This document shows positions 1 through 7,909 of a stretch of DNA of 21,068 bases, piece by piece. The stretch spans positions 1 to 21,068 of the forward strand of contig CAZYWO010000028.1 of assembly GCA_964651095.1 (NCBI GenBank), in the 5' to 3' direction. Below the pieces are notes generated by a model. That model saw nothing but the letters and a program-made list of their open reading frames with translations. It did not search any database and had not been told where the DNA came from. The number at the start of each line of letters is the position of its first letter. Positions within the stretch are counted from its first letter, which is position 1. The translations under genes and the position numbers were made by a program. The DNA comes from SUG1106 sp964651095 (GTDB lineage Bacteria; Bacillota; Clostridia; Peptostreptococcales; Anaerovoracaceae).

Positions 1-913
1 CAGCTTCAATTGCCGCTATTCCCGGTGAACATATCGGTCCTGGCGGAAGTCCTTGATTAATATATGTATTATATGGTGATTCAATCTGAGTATCAGCAGT
101 AGTTAATACTTCTTTTTGTTTTCCCAAAACGTACTGTACGGTAGAGCACATCTGGAGAGGCATACCTATATTCAAGCGGTTATAAATTACACTTGCAACA
201 AGGGCTCTTTCTTCATCCACCTTACATTCTCTTTCAATAATTGAAGCAATGGTTATAATCTCATTTAGAGAATATTCCTTGCTGGGATTGGAATCCGACT
301 TTGCAGCACTTTCCGTATAAGCTGTATATGCAGTCTTTTCAAACTGATTTAGCATGATTTTTAATATCTGTTCTTCTGTCATTCCCTCATCAATGGTATA
401 AGTATTTGGGAAAAGATATCCTTCGAGATGGTTTTTATTTTGCTGAGCGCCGTTTAAGAACTCATAATCGAAGTCTCCGGTTTCAATTAGCTCAACCATC
501 TTATCATAATCAGCCAATCCCTGATCGGAAATTGATTTTGCGGTCTGATAAATGGTGTATCCTTCAGGTATGGTAAAACTGGCTGTATTAACCTTTCCCC
601 CCACAATAATATCGGCTATAGTCTGAAAGTCCATCGACGGAGATAAAGTATATGTACCTGCCTTATACTGGCTGTCATATCCCTTTAGCCTTGACCACAA
701 TTTAAATTCGTTTACATTACTTATTATCCCCTTTTCTACAAGTTCCTGACCGATAGTTCCGGTACTTGAACCTGATTCAACGGTCAGGTTGACCATTTGA
801 GTATTATCTGAATCTAAAGGCTTTCCTAAGTTGTTTAAAAACATGAAAACACCTACTGCCATTAATACTATTACACATAATACTGCAATTATAATCTTCT
901 TCTTTAAATCCAT
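1..913 (-). CDS. mltG: Endolytic murein transglycosylase MltG (C-terminus cut by window edge)
   Basis: A YceG/MltG-family membrane enzyme that cleaves nascent glycan strands at the outer face of the cytoplasmic membrane and so helps set strand length. I read 304 codons with no stop before the left edge; the family is usually about 340-380 residues, so a few tens of C-terminal residues are missing. The N-terminus is short, basic (MDLKKK) and followed by one hydrophobic segment at about residues 7-27, a type II membrane anchor. The catalytic domain shows ASIIERE with the expected catalytic glutamate at residue 227, then VASVIYNRL and the typical SPYNTY...GLPPGPI...PG block near the edge. The ATG at 913 is preceded by AAAGG with six bases between. 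It lies 81 bases downstream of efp, and the gap holds a palindromic repeat. The family call is firm; operon membership with efp is inferred. Confidence 0.93.
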   Translation of the reverse strand, partial: MDLKKKIIIAVLCVIVLMAVGVFMFLNNLGKPLDSDNTQMVNLTVESGSSTGTIGQELVEKGIISNVNEFKLWSRLKGYDSQYKAGTYTLSPSMDFQTIADIIVGGKVNTASFTIPEGYTIYQTAKSISDQGLADYDKMVELIETGDFDYEFLNGAQQNKNHLEGYLFPNTYTIDEGMTEEQILKIMLNQFEKTAYTAYTESAAKSDSNPSKEYSLNEIITIASIIERECKVDEERALVASVIYNRLNIGMPLQMCSTVQYVLGKQKEVLTTADTQIESPYNTYINQGLPPGPICSPGIAAIEA

Positions 914-927
914 TTTATACCTTTTAT

Positions 928-977
928 CCCTTGTTTTTCAAACAGAGGGACGAAAAACAATGCTCCCCGTCCCCCCA
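928..977. repeat. REP-like palindromic element between efp and mltG
   Basis: On the + strand TTGTTTTTC (931-939) is matched by its exact complement GAAAAACAA (952-960), a 9-bp inverted repeat around a 12-base loop. It is followed by a G/C-rich tract, CCCCGTCCCCCC (965-976), quite unlike the surrounding AT-rich DNA. Elements combining GGGGACGGGG with TTTTTCGTCCC arms look like the small palindromic repeats scattered in many bacterial genomes. That resemblance is from memory and needs a copy search. The minus-strand hairpin lacks a run of T after it, so it is not a standard terminator. Confidence 0.4.
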
Positions 978-994
978 TCACTTATCTAAATGAA

Positions 995-1555
995 TTATTT
1001 AGCTCTTCCTAAGTACTCACTGGTTCTAGTGTCAATTTGAATAACTTCGCCTTCTTCGATGAAAATAGGAACCTGAATTACAGCGCCTGTTTCTACTGTA
1101 GCTGCTTTAGTAACGTTTGTAGCTGTATCTCCCTTTACTCCCGGTTCAGTATCGACAACCTTAAGATTTACAAAGTTTGGAGCTTCTACAAGGAAAGCGT
1201 TGCCCTTATAGAACTTAATTGTAGCTTCATCGTTTTCTCTCAAGAATCTCATAGCTTCTTCTACCTGTTCCTTCATAAGTGGAACTTGTTCATAAGTTTC
1301 CTGATCCATGAAATAATAAAGGTCTCCATCGTTGTAAATATACTGCATTACCTTAGTTTCGATATGAGCTTTTGGAAACTTATCGTCAGGATTGAAAGCT
1401 TCTTCTCTTGTGGCTCCTGTAAGAATATTTCTGTACTTGGTTCTTACGAAAGCAGCACCTTTACCTGGTTTTACATGCTGGAAGTCAAGAACAACATGAG
1501 GTTCTCCGTTGATTTCAAAAGTTATACCTTTTCTGAAGTCACTAGCATAAATCAT
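995..1555 (-). CDS. efp: Translation elongation factor P
   Basis: EF-P binds between the P and E sites of ribosomes stalled on consecutive prolines and restores peptide bond formation. The 186-residue length is normal for the family. The N-terminal KOW-like domain carries the loop KPGKGAAF with Lys32 at its tip, the residue that is modified in many bacteria. Two OB-fold domains follow, and the end IQIDTRTSEYLGRAK is typical. No EF-P modification enzyme is encoded in this window, so the modification state of Lys32 cannot be predicted. The ATG at 1555 has GGAGAG seven bases upstream. The gene follows an M24 aminopeptidase by 54 bases, the same pairing as yqhT-efp of Bacillus subtilis, which supports both calls. 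Confidence 0.98.
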   Translation of the reverse strand: MIYASDFRKGITFEINGEPHVVLDFQHVKPGKGAAFVRTKYRNILTGATREEAFNPDDKFPKAHIETKVMQYIYNDGDLYYFMDQETYEQVPLMKEQVEEAMRFLRENDEATIKFYKGNAFLVEAPNFVNLKVVDTEPGVKGDTATNVTKAATVETGAVIQVPIFIEEGEVIQIDTRTSEYLGRAK

Positions 1556-1609
1556 TTTTTATCTCTCCATTCTTTATTTTAATTCTAGTTTAAGTTTATT
1601 TTAATCGTT

Positions 1610-2314
1610 TTAGAGTATAATCAACTCTTTTTCTGACCTAACGCAATTTATTATACCAAAAGATGTGACAATTGCCAAGTCCTCAATGCGAACTCCGAAT
1701 TTATCCGGCAGATAAATTCCCGGTTCTACCGTTACTGCCTGATTCTCTTGCAGAAATTCGTCGCTCCTTTGATTGAGAGTAGGAGGTTCGTGTACTTCCG
1801 TTCCTACTCCGTGCCCGGTGCCATGAATGTAATATTCTCCATAACCTGCTTCTGTTATAATGTCTCTGCATATTTTATCAACATCAAAACATCTCACTCC
1901 AGCCTTTACCGCTTCAAGCCCGGCAAGCTGAGATTTGAGAACCACATTGTAGACTTCTTTCATTTCTTCCGTAGCATATCCTATGGCGATGGTTCTGGTC
2001 ATATCTCCGCAATAACCCTTGTAAACCGCGCCTATATCCAAAGTAAGAAATTCTCCCTCGCATATTTTTTTATCCGACGGTTCGCCGTGAGGCTGGTTTG
2101 AATTAACTCCGGAAACTACTATTGACGGGAAGGACAGACCTTCTGCCCCCAATTTATAAAACGTTTTTTCGATTTCTTCTGCAATCTGAATTTCCGTCAT
2201 TCCTATTTTTATATAGTCTAAGATATGTTCAAACACCATATCGCCTATAGCTTCGGCTTTCATAATCAGCAGAAGTTCTTCCGGAGTTTTAACAAGATTT
2301 TTTACTTTACTCAC
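1610..2314 (-). CDS. M24-family Xaa-Pro aminopeptidase, catalytic domain only
   Basis: A metallopeptidase of the pita-bread fold that should remove the N-terminal residue before proline. Numbered from the proposed GTG start (234 residues), the five metal ligands are Asp93 and Asp104 in LDIGAVYKGYCGDMTRT, His168 in HGTGHGVG, Glu197 in VEPGIY and Glu211 in GVRIEDLA. The SFPSIVVSG and PSDKKI wording and the position before efp match Xaa-Pro peptidases (YqhT/PepP) better than methionine aminopeptidase. Those homologues are usually about 350 residues with an N-terminal creatinase-like domain, which is absent here. An ATG at 2362 would add 16 residues inside ylbF, but I prefer GTG at 2314. It is preceded by AGGTGA at a normal distance, overlaps the ylbF stop by eight bases and sits just before the first conserved motif. 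Substrate range is uncertain. Confidence 0.88.
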   Translation of the reverse strand: MSKVKNLVKTPEELLLIMKAEAIGDMVFEHILDYIKIGMTEIQIAEEIEKTFYKLGAEGLSFPSIVVSGVNSNQPHGEPSDKKICEGEFLTLDIGAVYKGYCGDMTRTIAIGYATEEMKEVYNVVLKSQLAGLEAVKAGVRCFDVDKICRDIITEAGYGEYYIHGTGHGVGTEVHEPPTLNQRSDEFLQENQAVTVEPGIYLPDKFGVRIEDLAIVTSFGIINCVRSEKELIIL

Positions 2315-2651
2315 CAAATAAATCACCTGCCCCAACTGCTTCACCGATAATTTCATAAACATCTTTCATCATAAGTGAAAAGTGCATTTCAGCTTCAAAA
2401 TACTGGGCTGCCAGCGGATCTTTTGTCATAATTGCATAAAGCTGCTGAAGCGGAGCTACATCCTCCGGACTCAGTTCTTCACCCATCATCTGTTTCGTTT
2501 GAAATTCCAATTGTTTCTGCTGAAAGTCTTTCACCATATCTGCAATTTCTTTATTGGAATCAATCTGTTTTTTTAATGCATCAAATCGTTTAAATTCTTC
2601 TGAGCCTTTGATGGCTTGTGCTAAACCGTGAGCTTGGTCGTATACGTTCAT
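2307..2651 (-). CDS. YlbF/YmcA-family protein
   Basis: A 114-residue, mostly helical, charged protein of the Com_YlbF (DUF964) family. In Bacillus subtilis the relatives YlbF, YmcA and YaaT form a complex that works with RNase Y in mRNA maturation and influences competence, sporulation and biofilm formation. Here the gene lies 52 bases downstream of rnjA, which fits an RNA-processing role, although that link is inferred from position and family. There is no signal peptide or membrane segment. The N-terminus MNVYDQAHGLAQAI and the central helices with KQLEFQ and SPEDVAPLQ are family-like. The ATG at 2651 has GGAGG six bases upstream. The stop codon overlaps the GTG start of the downstream aminopeptidase, suggesting translational coupling. 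Confidence 0.87.
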   Translation of the reverse strand: MNVYDQAHGLAQAIKGSEEFKRFDALKKQIDSNKEIADMVKDFQQKQLEFQTKQMMGEELSPEDVAPLQQLYAIMTKDPLAAQYFEAEMHFSLMMKDVYEIIGEAVGAGDLFGE

Positions 2652-2703
2652 ATTTTACCTCCGATTATTAAAACAAGATATACTTAAATTTTACTGCTTT
2701 ATC

Positions 2704-4386
2704 CTATACCTCAAGGAATATAGGTAGAATTATCGGACTGCGTTTAGTCGTTTCGTAAATATATGAACTCAAAGCGTCTCTGACTTGAGACTTCATTGAA
2801 TTCCAGTCCTTAGTCTTTTTATTTTGACATTTCTCAAGGGCCTCCAGAGCCACCTTTCTTGCTTCTTCCATAAGAGGTTCGTTTTCTCTTACATAGACAA
2901 AACCTCTGGAAATAATATCCGGCCCGGAAACCACCATCCGACTTTCCTTTTCTATTGCAGCCACCACTATAATAAGTCCGGATTCAGAAAGTAGTTTTCT
3001 GTCACGGAGTACGATGTTGCCAACATCCCCTACGCCTAAACCGTCTACAAGAATTGCATCCGCATCAACTGTATCCTCTTCCTTTATAGCTCTGAATTTA
3101 TTAACCTTAAGGATTTCTCCATTTTTCATGACAAAGATATTATCTTTATTCATTCCGAGGCTTTCAGCAAGGCGTGCATGCTGTATCAGATGCCTGTATT
3201 CTCCGTGAACAGGCATGAAATATTTGGGTTTAATAAGAGAATGAAGCAATTTAAGTTCTTCCTGACATGCGTGACCGGAAACGTGAATGTCGGCAATGTC
3301 CGAATAGATTACTTCCGCTCCCTTTTCAAAAAGCCTGTTGACAACGTTAGATACAGTCTTTTCGTTGCCCGGAACCGGCGTTGACGAGAGTATTACCATG
3401 TCGCCCTTCTTAAGTTTAACGGATTTATGCTCACCCGAGGCGATTCTGGAAAGAGCCGACATCGGTTCTCCTTGGCTTCCTGTAGTGATAATTACCAATT
3501 GGTCATCAGGAATGTTTTTGGTCATCTTAAGGTCTACTAAAGTGCCGGGAGGAATGTCCAAATATCCCAGCTCAATTGCAAGAGCCACTACGTTTTCCAT
3601 ACTTCTGCCTGAAATGGCAACCTTACGCCCAACCTTAACTGCATTTTCAATTATTCTCTGTACTCTGTGTACATTCGATGAAAAGGTTGCAATAATTATT
3701 CGAGTTTTAGCTGTTCTGAATATATTCTCAATAGTTTGACCTACAACTCTTTCCGATGCGGTAAATCCGGGTCTAAGGGAGTTTGTGCTGTCGCACATCA
3801 TTAAAGTTACACCTTTCTTACCTATCTCAGCTAATTTGGAAAAGTCGATAGGCTCTCCGTCTACCGGCGTGTAATCCACTTTGAAATCTCCTGAGTGGAA
3901 AAACACTCCCGCAGGCGTGGTAATTGCAAGACATATTGAGTCTGCAATCGAATGTGTAGTTCTTATGGTTTCTATATCAAAATTTCCCAGTTTTATTTTA
4001 TCCCCCGCTGTAATCGTTTTTAAATCGCCGATTACATTGTGTTCTTTAAGCTTGTTTTCCACTAAGCCTAAAGTAAGTCGCGTACCGTAAATTGGAACTT
4101 TAATATGTTTAAGCAAATACGGTATTGCTCCTATATGATCTTCATGACCGTGGGTTAATACCATGCCTACAATTTTTTCTCTGTTGGCTATCAAATAGGT
4201 AAAATCCGGAATGACTATATCAATACCGTACATTTCGTCATCCGGAAAAGATAAGCCGCAGTCTATAATCAGAATCTCGTTCTGATATTCCATCAGAGTC
4301 ATGTTTTTTCCGATCTCGTTTAGTCCTCCGATGGGAATTACCTTTACGGCAGGTACATTCTTATTTCTTGGTTGTTTTCTTCTCAT
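2704..4386 (-). CDS. rnjA: Ribonuclease J
   Basis: An RNase of the metallo-beta-lactamase/beta-CASP family with 5'-to-3' exonuclease and endonuclease activity, central to mRNA decay and rRNA processing in Firmicutes. At 560 residues it is full length. The zinc-binding signature HGHEDH covers residues 79-84; further family blocks are HSGDFKVD, the CDSTNSLRPG segment, GSQGEP and the beta-CASP end block PVHGEYRHL. The C-terminal third is the dimerisation domain. The start MRRKQPRNKN is basic and precedes PIGGLNEIGKNM. AAGGACGG lies upstream of the ATG at about ten bases. The 121-base gap before it holds a good promoter with an overlapping inverted repeat. Only one rnj gene is seen here, so RNase J1 versus J2 identity cannot be judged; a sole RNase J is common in Clostridia. 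Confidence 0.97.
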   Translation of the reverse strand: MRRKQPRNKNVPAVKVIPIGGLNEIGKNMTLMEYQNEILIIDCGLSFPDDEMYGIDIVIPDFTYLIANREKIVGMVLTHGHEDHIGAIPYLLKHIKVPIYGTRLTLGLVENKLKEHNVIGDLKTITAGDKIKLGNFDIETIRTTHSIADSICLAITTPAGVFFHSGDFKVDYTPVDGEPIDFSKLAEIGKKGVTLMMCDSTNSLRPGFTASERVVGQTIENIFRTAKTRIIIATFSSNVHRVQRIIENAVKVGRKVAISGRSMENVVALAIELGYLDIPPGTLVDLKMTKNIPDDQLVIITTGSQGEPMSALSRIASGEHKSVKLKKGDMVILSSTPVPGNEKTVSNVVNRLFEKGAEVIYSDIADIHVSGHACQEELKLLHSLIKPKYFMPVHGEYRHLIQHARLAESLGMNKDNIFVMKNGEILKVNKFRAIKEEDTVDADAILVDGLGVGDVGNIVLRDRKLLSESGLIIVVAAIEKESRMVVSGPDIISRGFVYVRENEPLMEEARKVALEALEKCQNKKTKDWNSMKSQVRDALSSYIYETTKRSPIILPIFLEV

Positions 4387-4456
4387 AAATTAATTTCCGT
4401 CCTTTTTCTTTCTTTTATGAAAAGATAGCAATCACATTATTCAATTTTTATCCATG

Positions 4457-4496
4457 AGCAAAGAAAGCCTAGTGAAACTTATAGACTTTCTTTGCT
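4457..4496. promoter_or_regulatory. Perfect 11-bp inverted repeat spanning the rnjA promoter
   Basis: AGCAAAGAAAG (4457-4467) and its exact complement CTTTCTTTGCT (4486-4496) are separated by 18 bases that contain the rnjA -10 box. One arm lies in the promoter spacer and the other just downstream of the predicted start point. The arrangement suits a repressor operator. In transcripts reading through from leuS it would also fold into a hairpin, but no T-run follows on the minus strand, so a classical terminator is unlikely. RNA started at the rnjA promoter would carry only one arm. Confidence 0.45.
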
Positions 4497-4507
4497 TCTG
4501 CTGTCAA
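4478..4507 (-). promoter_or_regulatory. Predicted sigma-A promoter of rnjA
   Basis: Minus strand: a perfect -35 TTGACA (4502-4507) starts right after the leuS stop codon. After 18 bases comes TATAAG (4478-4483), five of six matches to the -10 consensus. Transcription would begin near 4471, giving a leader of about 85 bases before rnjA. The -10 box sits in the loop of the inverted repeat at 4457-4496. Confidence 0.6.
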
Positions 4508-6979
4508 TTACTTTACTACGATGTTCAGCAGTTTGTTAGGTACCACTACTACCTTCACCACTGACTTTCCTTCTAATAATGCTTGGACTTTCTCATTTGC
4601 CATAGCTATCTTTTCTAATGTCTCTTTATCTAAATTGTTGGCAACAAAAAGTTTTTCTTTCAGTTTACCGTTAATCTGAACTACAACTTCCACTTCATCC
4701 TTAATCAATGCGGATTCGTCAAATTCAGGCCAAGGCATATTGATTACAGATTCTGTCTGTCCAATATGCTGCCACATTTCTTCGCAAATATGAGGTGTAA
4801 ACGGTGACAAAATTAAAATTAAATCTTTTACTGCTTTTCCCAAAAGTCCCACGTTGACGTTTTCACTTTCTTTGTACTTGTACATTTCGTTTACCAGCTC
4901 CATGATAGAACTGATTGCAGTATTAAAGCTGAATTTTCCGCCAACATCTTCGCTCACCTTCTTGATTGCAGCATTAAGCATGTAGTTCAGTGATTTATCA
5001 GCCTCTCCCTTGATTGTAAAATCTGTTGGAATTTCAGGGTATTTGGCTGTTATTTCGTATACAAGTCTGTATACTCTGTTAAGGAATCTGTAGCTTCCTT
5101 CTACGCCGGCATCTGACCAGTCCAGTTCTCTGTCAGGCGGCGCTGCGAACAATATAAATAATCTGGCTGTATCTGCTCCGTATTTTTTAATGATTTCCTC
5201 AGGACTTACTACGTTACCCAGCGATTTGCTCATCTTCTTACCGTCTTTATTAACCATTCCTTGTGTAAGAAGGTTCTTAAACGGTTCTTCATAATTAACC
5301 AGCCCCATATCGTAAAGAGCCATCTGGAAAAATCTGGAGTACATTAAGTGAAGAATCGCATGTTCTACGCCGCCGATGTACTGATCTACATTCATCCAGT
5401 AGTTTACTTTATCCGAATCAAACGGAGCTTTTGTATTCTTAGGGTCACAGTATCTCAAGAAATACCATGATGAATCGAGGAAAGTATCCATGGTATCCAT
5501 TTCTCTTCTTGCAGGTTTGCCGCATACAGGGCAGATAGTATCTCCGAATGTAGCAGAAGTAGTCAGCGGAGATTCTCCCTTCCCTGTAAACTCTACGTCG
5601 GTAGGAAGAAGTACCGGAAGATTTTCTTCCTTCTCAGGAACCCAGCCACAGCTATCGCAGTAAATCATAGGAATCGGACATCCCCAATATCTCTGTCTTG
5701 AAATCAGCCAGTCTCTAAGTCTATAGTTTACCGTCTTTTTACCGATACCCCATTCTTCGACCAGTTCGACAAACTTACCTATTGCTTCGCGATTATCCAT
5801 ACCGTTAAAATCGCCTGAGTTTATTAATTTGCCTTCTGCCGCACATGCGCATTTAAGATTATTGAGATCGATTTCCGCATCACCTGGGTCTACAACAGGA
5901 ATGATACCTAAACCAAACTTAGTGGCAAACTCAAAGTCCCTTTGGTCGTGGGCAGGTACACCCATTACAGCGCCTGTACCATAACCCATGAGTACATAGT
6001 CGGAAATATAGATAGGAATTTCCTTCTTTGTAAACGGATTAATCGCATATTTGCCGATGAATACACCTGTCTTTTCGTTGGTCGTGGAAGTTCTTTCAAT
6101 ATCGTTCATGTGTTCAACCTTTTCGATATATTCTCTAACAGGCTGTTCATATTGAGTACCCTCTACCATCTTAAGGACTGTTGGATATTCAGGCGCAAGA
6201 ACCATGTAGGTTGTTCCGTATATAGTATCTACGCGAGTCGTGAAAACTGTAAGTGTTTCGTCATAATCTTTGATTTTAAACTCGACTTCCGCACCTATTG
6301 ATTTACCTATCCAGTTTTTCTGCATAACTTTAACCTTGTTAGGCCATCCCTCCAGAGTGTCAAGGTTATCAAGAAGTCTTTCAGCATAATCTGTTATTTT
6401 AAAATACCACTGTGACAAATTTTTCTTGCCCACAGGCGACTTACATCTTTCGCAGCAGCCGTCTACCACTTGCTCGTTGGCAAGTACGGTCTGGCAGCTC
6501 GGACACCAGTTAACAGGATTCTCTTTTTTATATGCCAGCCCCCTCTTGTGAAACTGAATAAATATCCACTGCATCCATTTGTAATAGTCTTCATGGCATG
6601 TTGCAACTTCTCTGTCCCAATCATAGGAAAGTCCCAATTCTTTTAATTGATTGCGCATCTCCGCTATATTGTTCCATGTCCATACGCTAGGATGAGTTCC
6701 GTGCTTAATTGCAGCGTTTTCTGCCGGAAGTCCGAAAGAGTCCCAGCCCATAGGATGGAGAACGTTGTAGCCGTCCATTTTTTTAAATCTTGCCACTACG
6801 TCGCCGATTGAATAGTTTCTAACATGTCCCATATGAAGTTTGCCCGATGGATAAGGAAACATTTCAAGACAGTAGTATTTTTTCTTAGTATCATCCTCTA
6901 CAGTCTTAAATAACTTGTTTTCCTCCCAATAGCTTTGCCATTTCTTTTCAATCTCGCTAAAATTGTACTTCTCGTTCAT
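4508..6979 (-). CDS. leuS: Leucyl-tRNA synthetase
   Basis: A class I synthetase that charges tRNA-Leu and edits mischarged products. Its 823 residues fit the bacterial type. HMGH, the HIGH signature, is at residues 49-52 and KMSKS at 582-586. A zinc-ribbon-like CPSCQTVLANEQVVDGCCERC lies near residue 165. The editing domain follows, with TTRVDTIYGTTYMVLAPE and YGTGAVMGVPAHDQRDFEFA. A second cysteine set (CDSCGW and CPVCGK) flanks the leucine-specific region before SSWYFLRY. The C-terminal anticodon-binding and tail domains end in VPNKLLNIVVK. The gene starts nine bases after rsfS, and its GGAGG overlaps the end of rsfS, so the two are almost certainly cotranscribed. There is no space for a T-box leader directly upstream. 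Residue counts outside the two signatures are approximate. Confidence 0.98.
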   Translation of the reverse strand: MNEKYNFSEIEKKWQSYWEENKLFKTVEDDTKKKYYCLEMFPYPSGKLHMGHVRNYSIGDVVARFKKMDGYNVLHPMGWDSFGLPAENAAIKHGTHPSVWTWNNIAEMRNQLKELGLSYDWDREVATCHEDYYKWMQWIFIQFHKRGLAYKKENPVNWCPSCQTVLANEQVVDGCCERCKSPVGKKNLSQWYFKITDYAERLLDNLDTLEGWPNKVKVMQKNWIGKSIGAEVEFKIKDYDETLTVFTTRVDTIYGTTYMVLAPEYPTVLKMVEGTQYEQPVREYIEKVEHMNDIERTSTTNEKTGVFIGKYAINPFTKKEIPIYISDYVLMGYGTGAVMGVPAHDQRDFEFATKFGLGIIPVVDPGDAEIDLNNLKCACAAEGKLINSGDFNGMDNREAIGKFVELVEEWGIGKKTVNYRLRDWLISRQRYWGCPIPMIYCDSCGWVPEKEENLPVLLPTDVEFTGKGESPLTTSATFGDTICPVCGKPARREMDTMDTFLDSSWYFLRYCDPKNTKAPFDSDKVNYWMNVDQYIGGVEHAILHLMYSRFFQMALYDMGLVNYEEPFKNLLTQGMVNKDGKKMSKSLGNVVSPEEIIKKYGADTARLFILFAAPPDRELDWSDAGVEGSYRFLNRVYRLVYEITAKYPEIPTDFTIKGEADKSLNYMLNAAIKKVSEDVGGKFSFNTAISSIMELVNEMYKYKESENVNVGLLGKAVKDLILILSPFTPHICEEMWQHIGQTESVINMPWPEFDESALIKDEVEVVVQINGKLKEKLFVANNLDKETLEKIAMANEKVQALLEGKSVVKVVVVPNKLLNIVVK

Positions 6980-6987
6980 TTTTTATT

Positions 6988-7332
6988 CTATTCCTCCACT
7001 TCAATGAATTGGCAGTCTCCCCATACTTTTTCAATACTATATTTATCTCTCATTTCTTTTGTAAACAAGTTTACAATTACATCTCCGAAATCCATTAAAA
7101 TCCATCCTGAATTTTGTTTTCCTTCAATGGATTTAACGGAAATTCCCTCTTTTGCGAAAGCTTCCTCTACATCGTCGGCTAAAGAATTTATCTGTCTTTC
7201 TGACGTACCTGAACAGATTACAAAATAGTCTGCAAAAGTAGCTTTCCCCTGAATATCGATTATTACGATATCCTGTGCTTTTTTTTCAGACAAAATTTTG
7301 CCTGCAAGCAATGAATACTCTTTATTTGTCAT
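6988..7332 (-). CDS. rsfS: Ribosomal silencing factor RsfS
   Basis: A 114-residue member of the RsfS/Iojap/YqeL family. It binds large-subunit protein uL14 and blocks 30S-50S joining, lowering translation in starvation or stationary phase. The family core is complete: KKAQDIVIIDI, the ADYFVICSGTSERQ block, GWILMDFGDVIVNLF, and a C-terminal YSIEKVWGD segment. The ATG at 7332 overlaps the end of yqeK by 11 bases and is preceded by GGGAG at seven bases inside yqeK, so the two are coupled. The order nadD-yqeK-rsfS matches Bacillus subtilis. Confidence 0.96.
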   Translation of the reverse strand: MTNKEYSLLAGKILSEKKAQDIVIIDIQGKATFADYFVICSGTSERQINSLADDVEEAFAKEGISVKSIEGKQNSGWILMDFGDVIVNLFTKEMRDKYSIEKVWGDCQFIEVEE

Positions 7333-7909
7333 TTATATTCTCCCTCTCTTTAATTATATTCTCTAAATACTCTCTGGCGAGTACAGTTTCTTCATCTAAG
7401 TATTTTCCTGCGGATTTAACAAAGTTTTCTGTATTAACCATCGACATATAACAAGCTTTATCTAAATCTTTCAAGGCAATTTTTCGCAATTCTTCCACAC
7501 CCGGATATGATCTTCCTTCTTCTATGGCGTCTGCCAAATAAATTACTTTTTCTAAAGTGGACATTTGCGGTCTTCCCGTAGTATGATAGGATACTGCATT
7601 TATAATGTCGGCGTCTTTTATGCCAAAATCTCTTTCCATTATTATTGCTGCAATCTTTCCGTGAGCAAGATTTGCATTGTTAATATATTTTTTGTCTAGT
7701 CCCAGGTGTTTAACATAATAATTAAGCGAATTTTCTGAAACACCGCGGTACATATCGTGAAAAAGAGCTGCAATTTCAGCTTTTTGAGGGTCGGCTCCAT
7801 AAATTTCCGCCAGTTTTATTGCCTCCTTACGCACTCCTTCTGTATGTAATTTTCGTTTTTCGGAAAAATTCTTTTCAATATATGATTTTATTTCAGTAAT
7901 ACAGTCCAT
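7322..7909 (-). CDS. yqeK: YqeK HD-domain Ap4A hydrolase
   Basis: An HD-superfamily phosphohydrolase of the YqeK type. Characterised members split diadenosine tetraphosphate symmetrically to ADP and use a di-iron centre. The 195 residues hold all likely metal ligands: His22, the HD pair His51-Asp52, His83 (in LAHG), His109 (in SYHTTG) and Asp127 (in YLADAIE). The phrase EGRSYPGVEELRKIA is characteristic of the family. The ATG at 7909 lies inside the last codons of nadD (17-base overlap). An AAAGG lies about 13 bases upstream, rather far, so expression may rely on coupling to nadD. Ap4A is a by-product of aminoacyl-tRNA synthetases, and three such genes flank this cluster. That functional link is inference. 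Confidence 0.94.
   Translation of the reverse strand: MDCITEIKSYIEKNFSEKRKLHTEGVRKEAIKLAEIYGADPQKAEIAALFHDMYRGVSENSLNYYVKHLGLDKKYINNANLAHGKIAAIIMERDFGIKDADIINAVSYHTTGRPQMSTLEKVIYLADAIEEGRSYPGVEELRKIALKDLDKACYMSMVNTENFVKSAGKYLDEETVLAREYLENIIKERENINDK

Noticed and set aside
1037..1582. Long open frame on the + strand opposite efp
   Set aside because: It is antisense to a highly conserved gene, is rich in Ser/Phe/Cys as expected from reverse-strand reading, and has no ribosome binding site or family resemblance.
2315..2362. Upstream ATG for the M24 peptidase
   Set aside because: It has no good ribosome binding site, lies fully inside ylbF and adds residues not expected before the conserved start of the fold; GTG at 2314 has AGGTGA at a suitable distance.
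4457..4496. Standard intrinsic terminator after leuS
   Set aside because: The hairpin stem is good but the minus-strand sequence after it is CATGGATAAAAATTG, with no T-run, and a promoter -10 lies in its loop.
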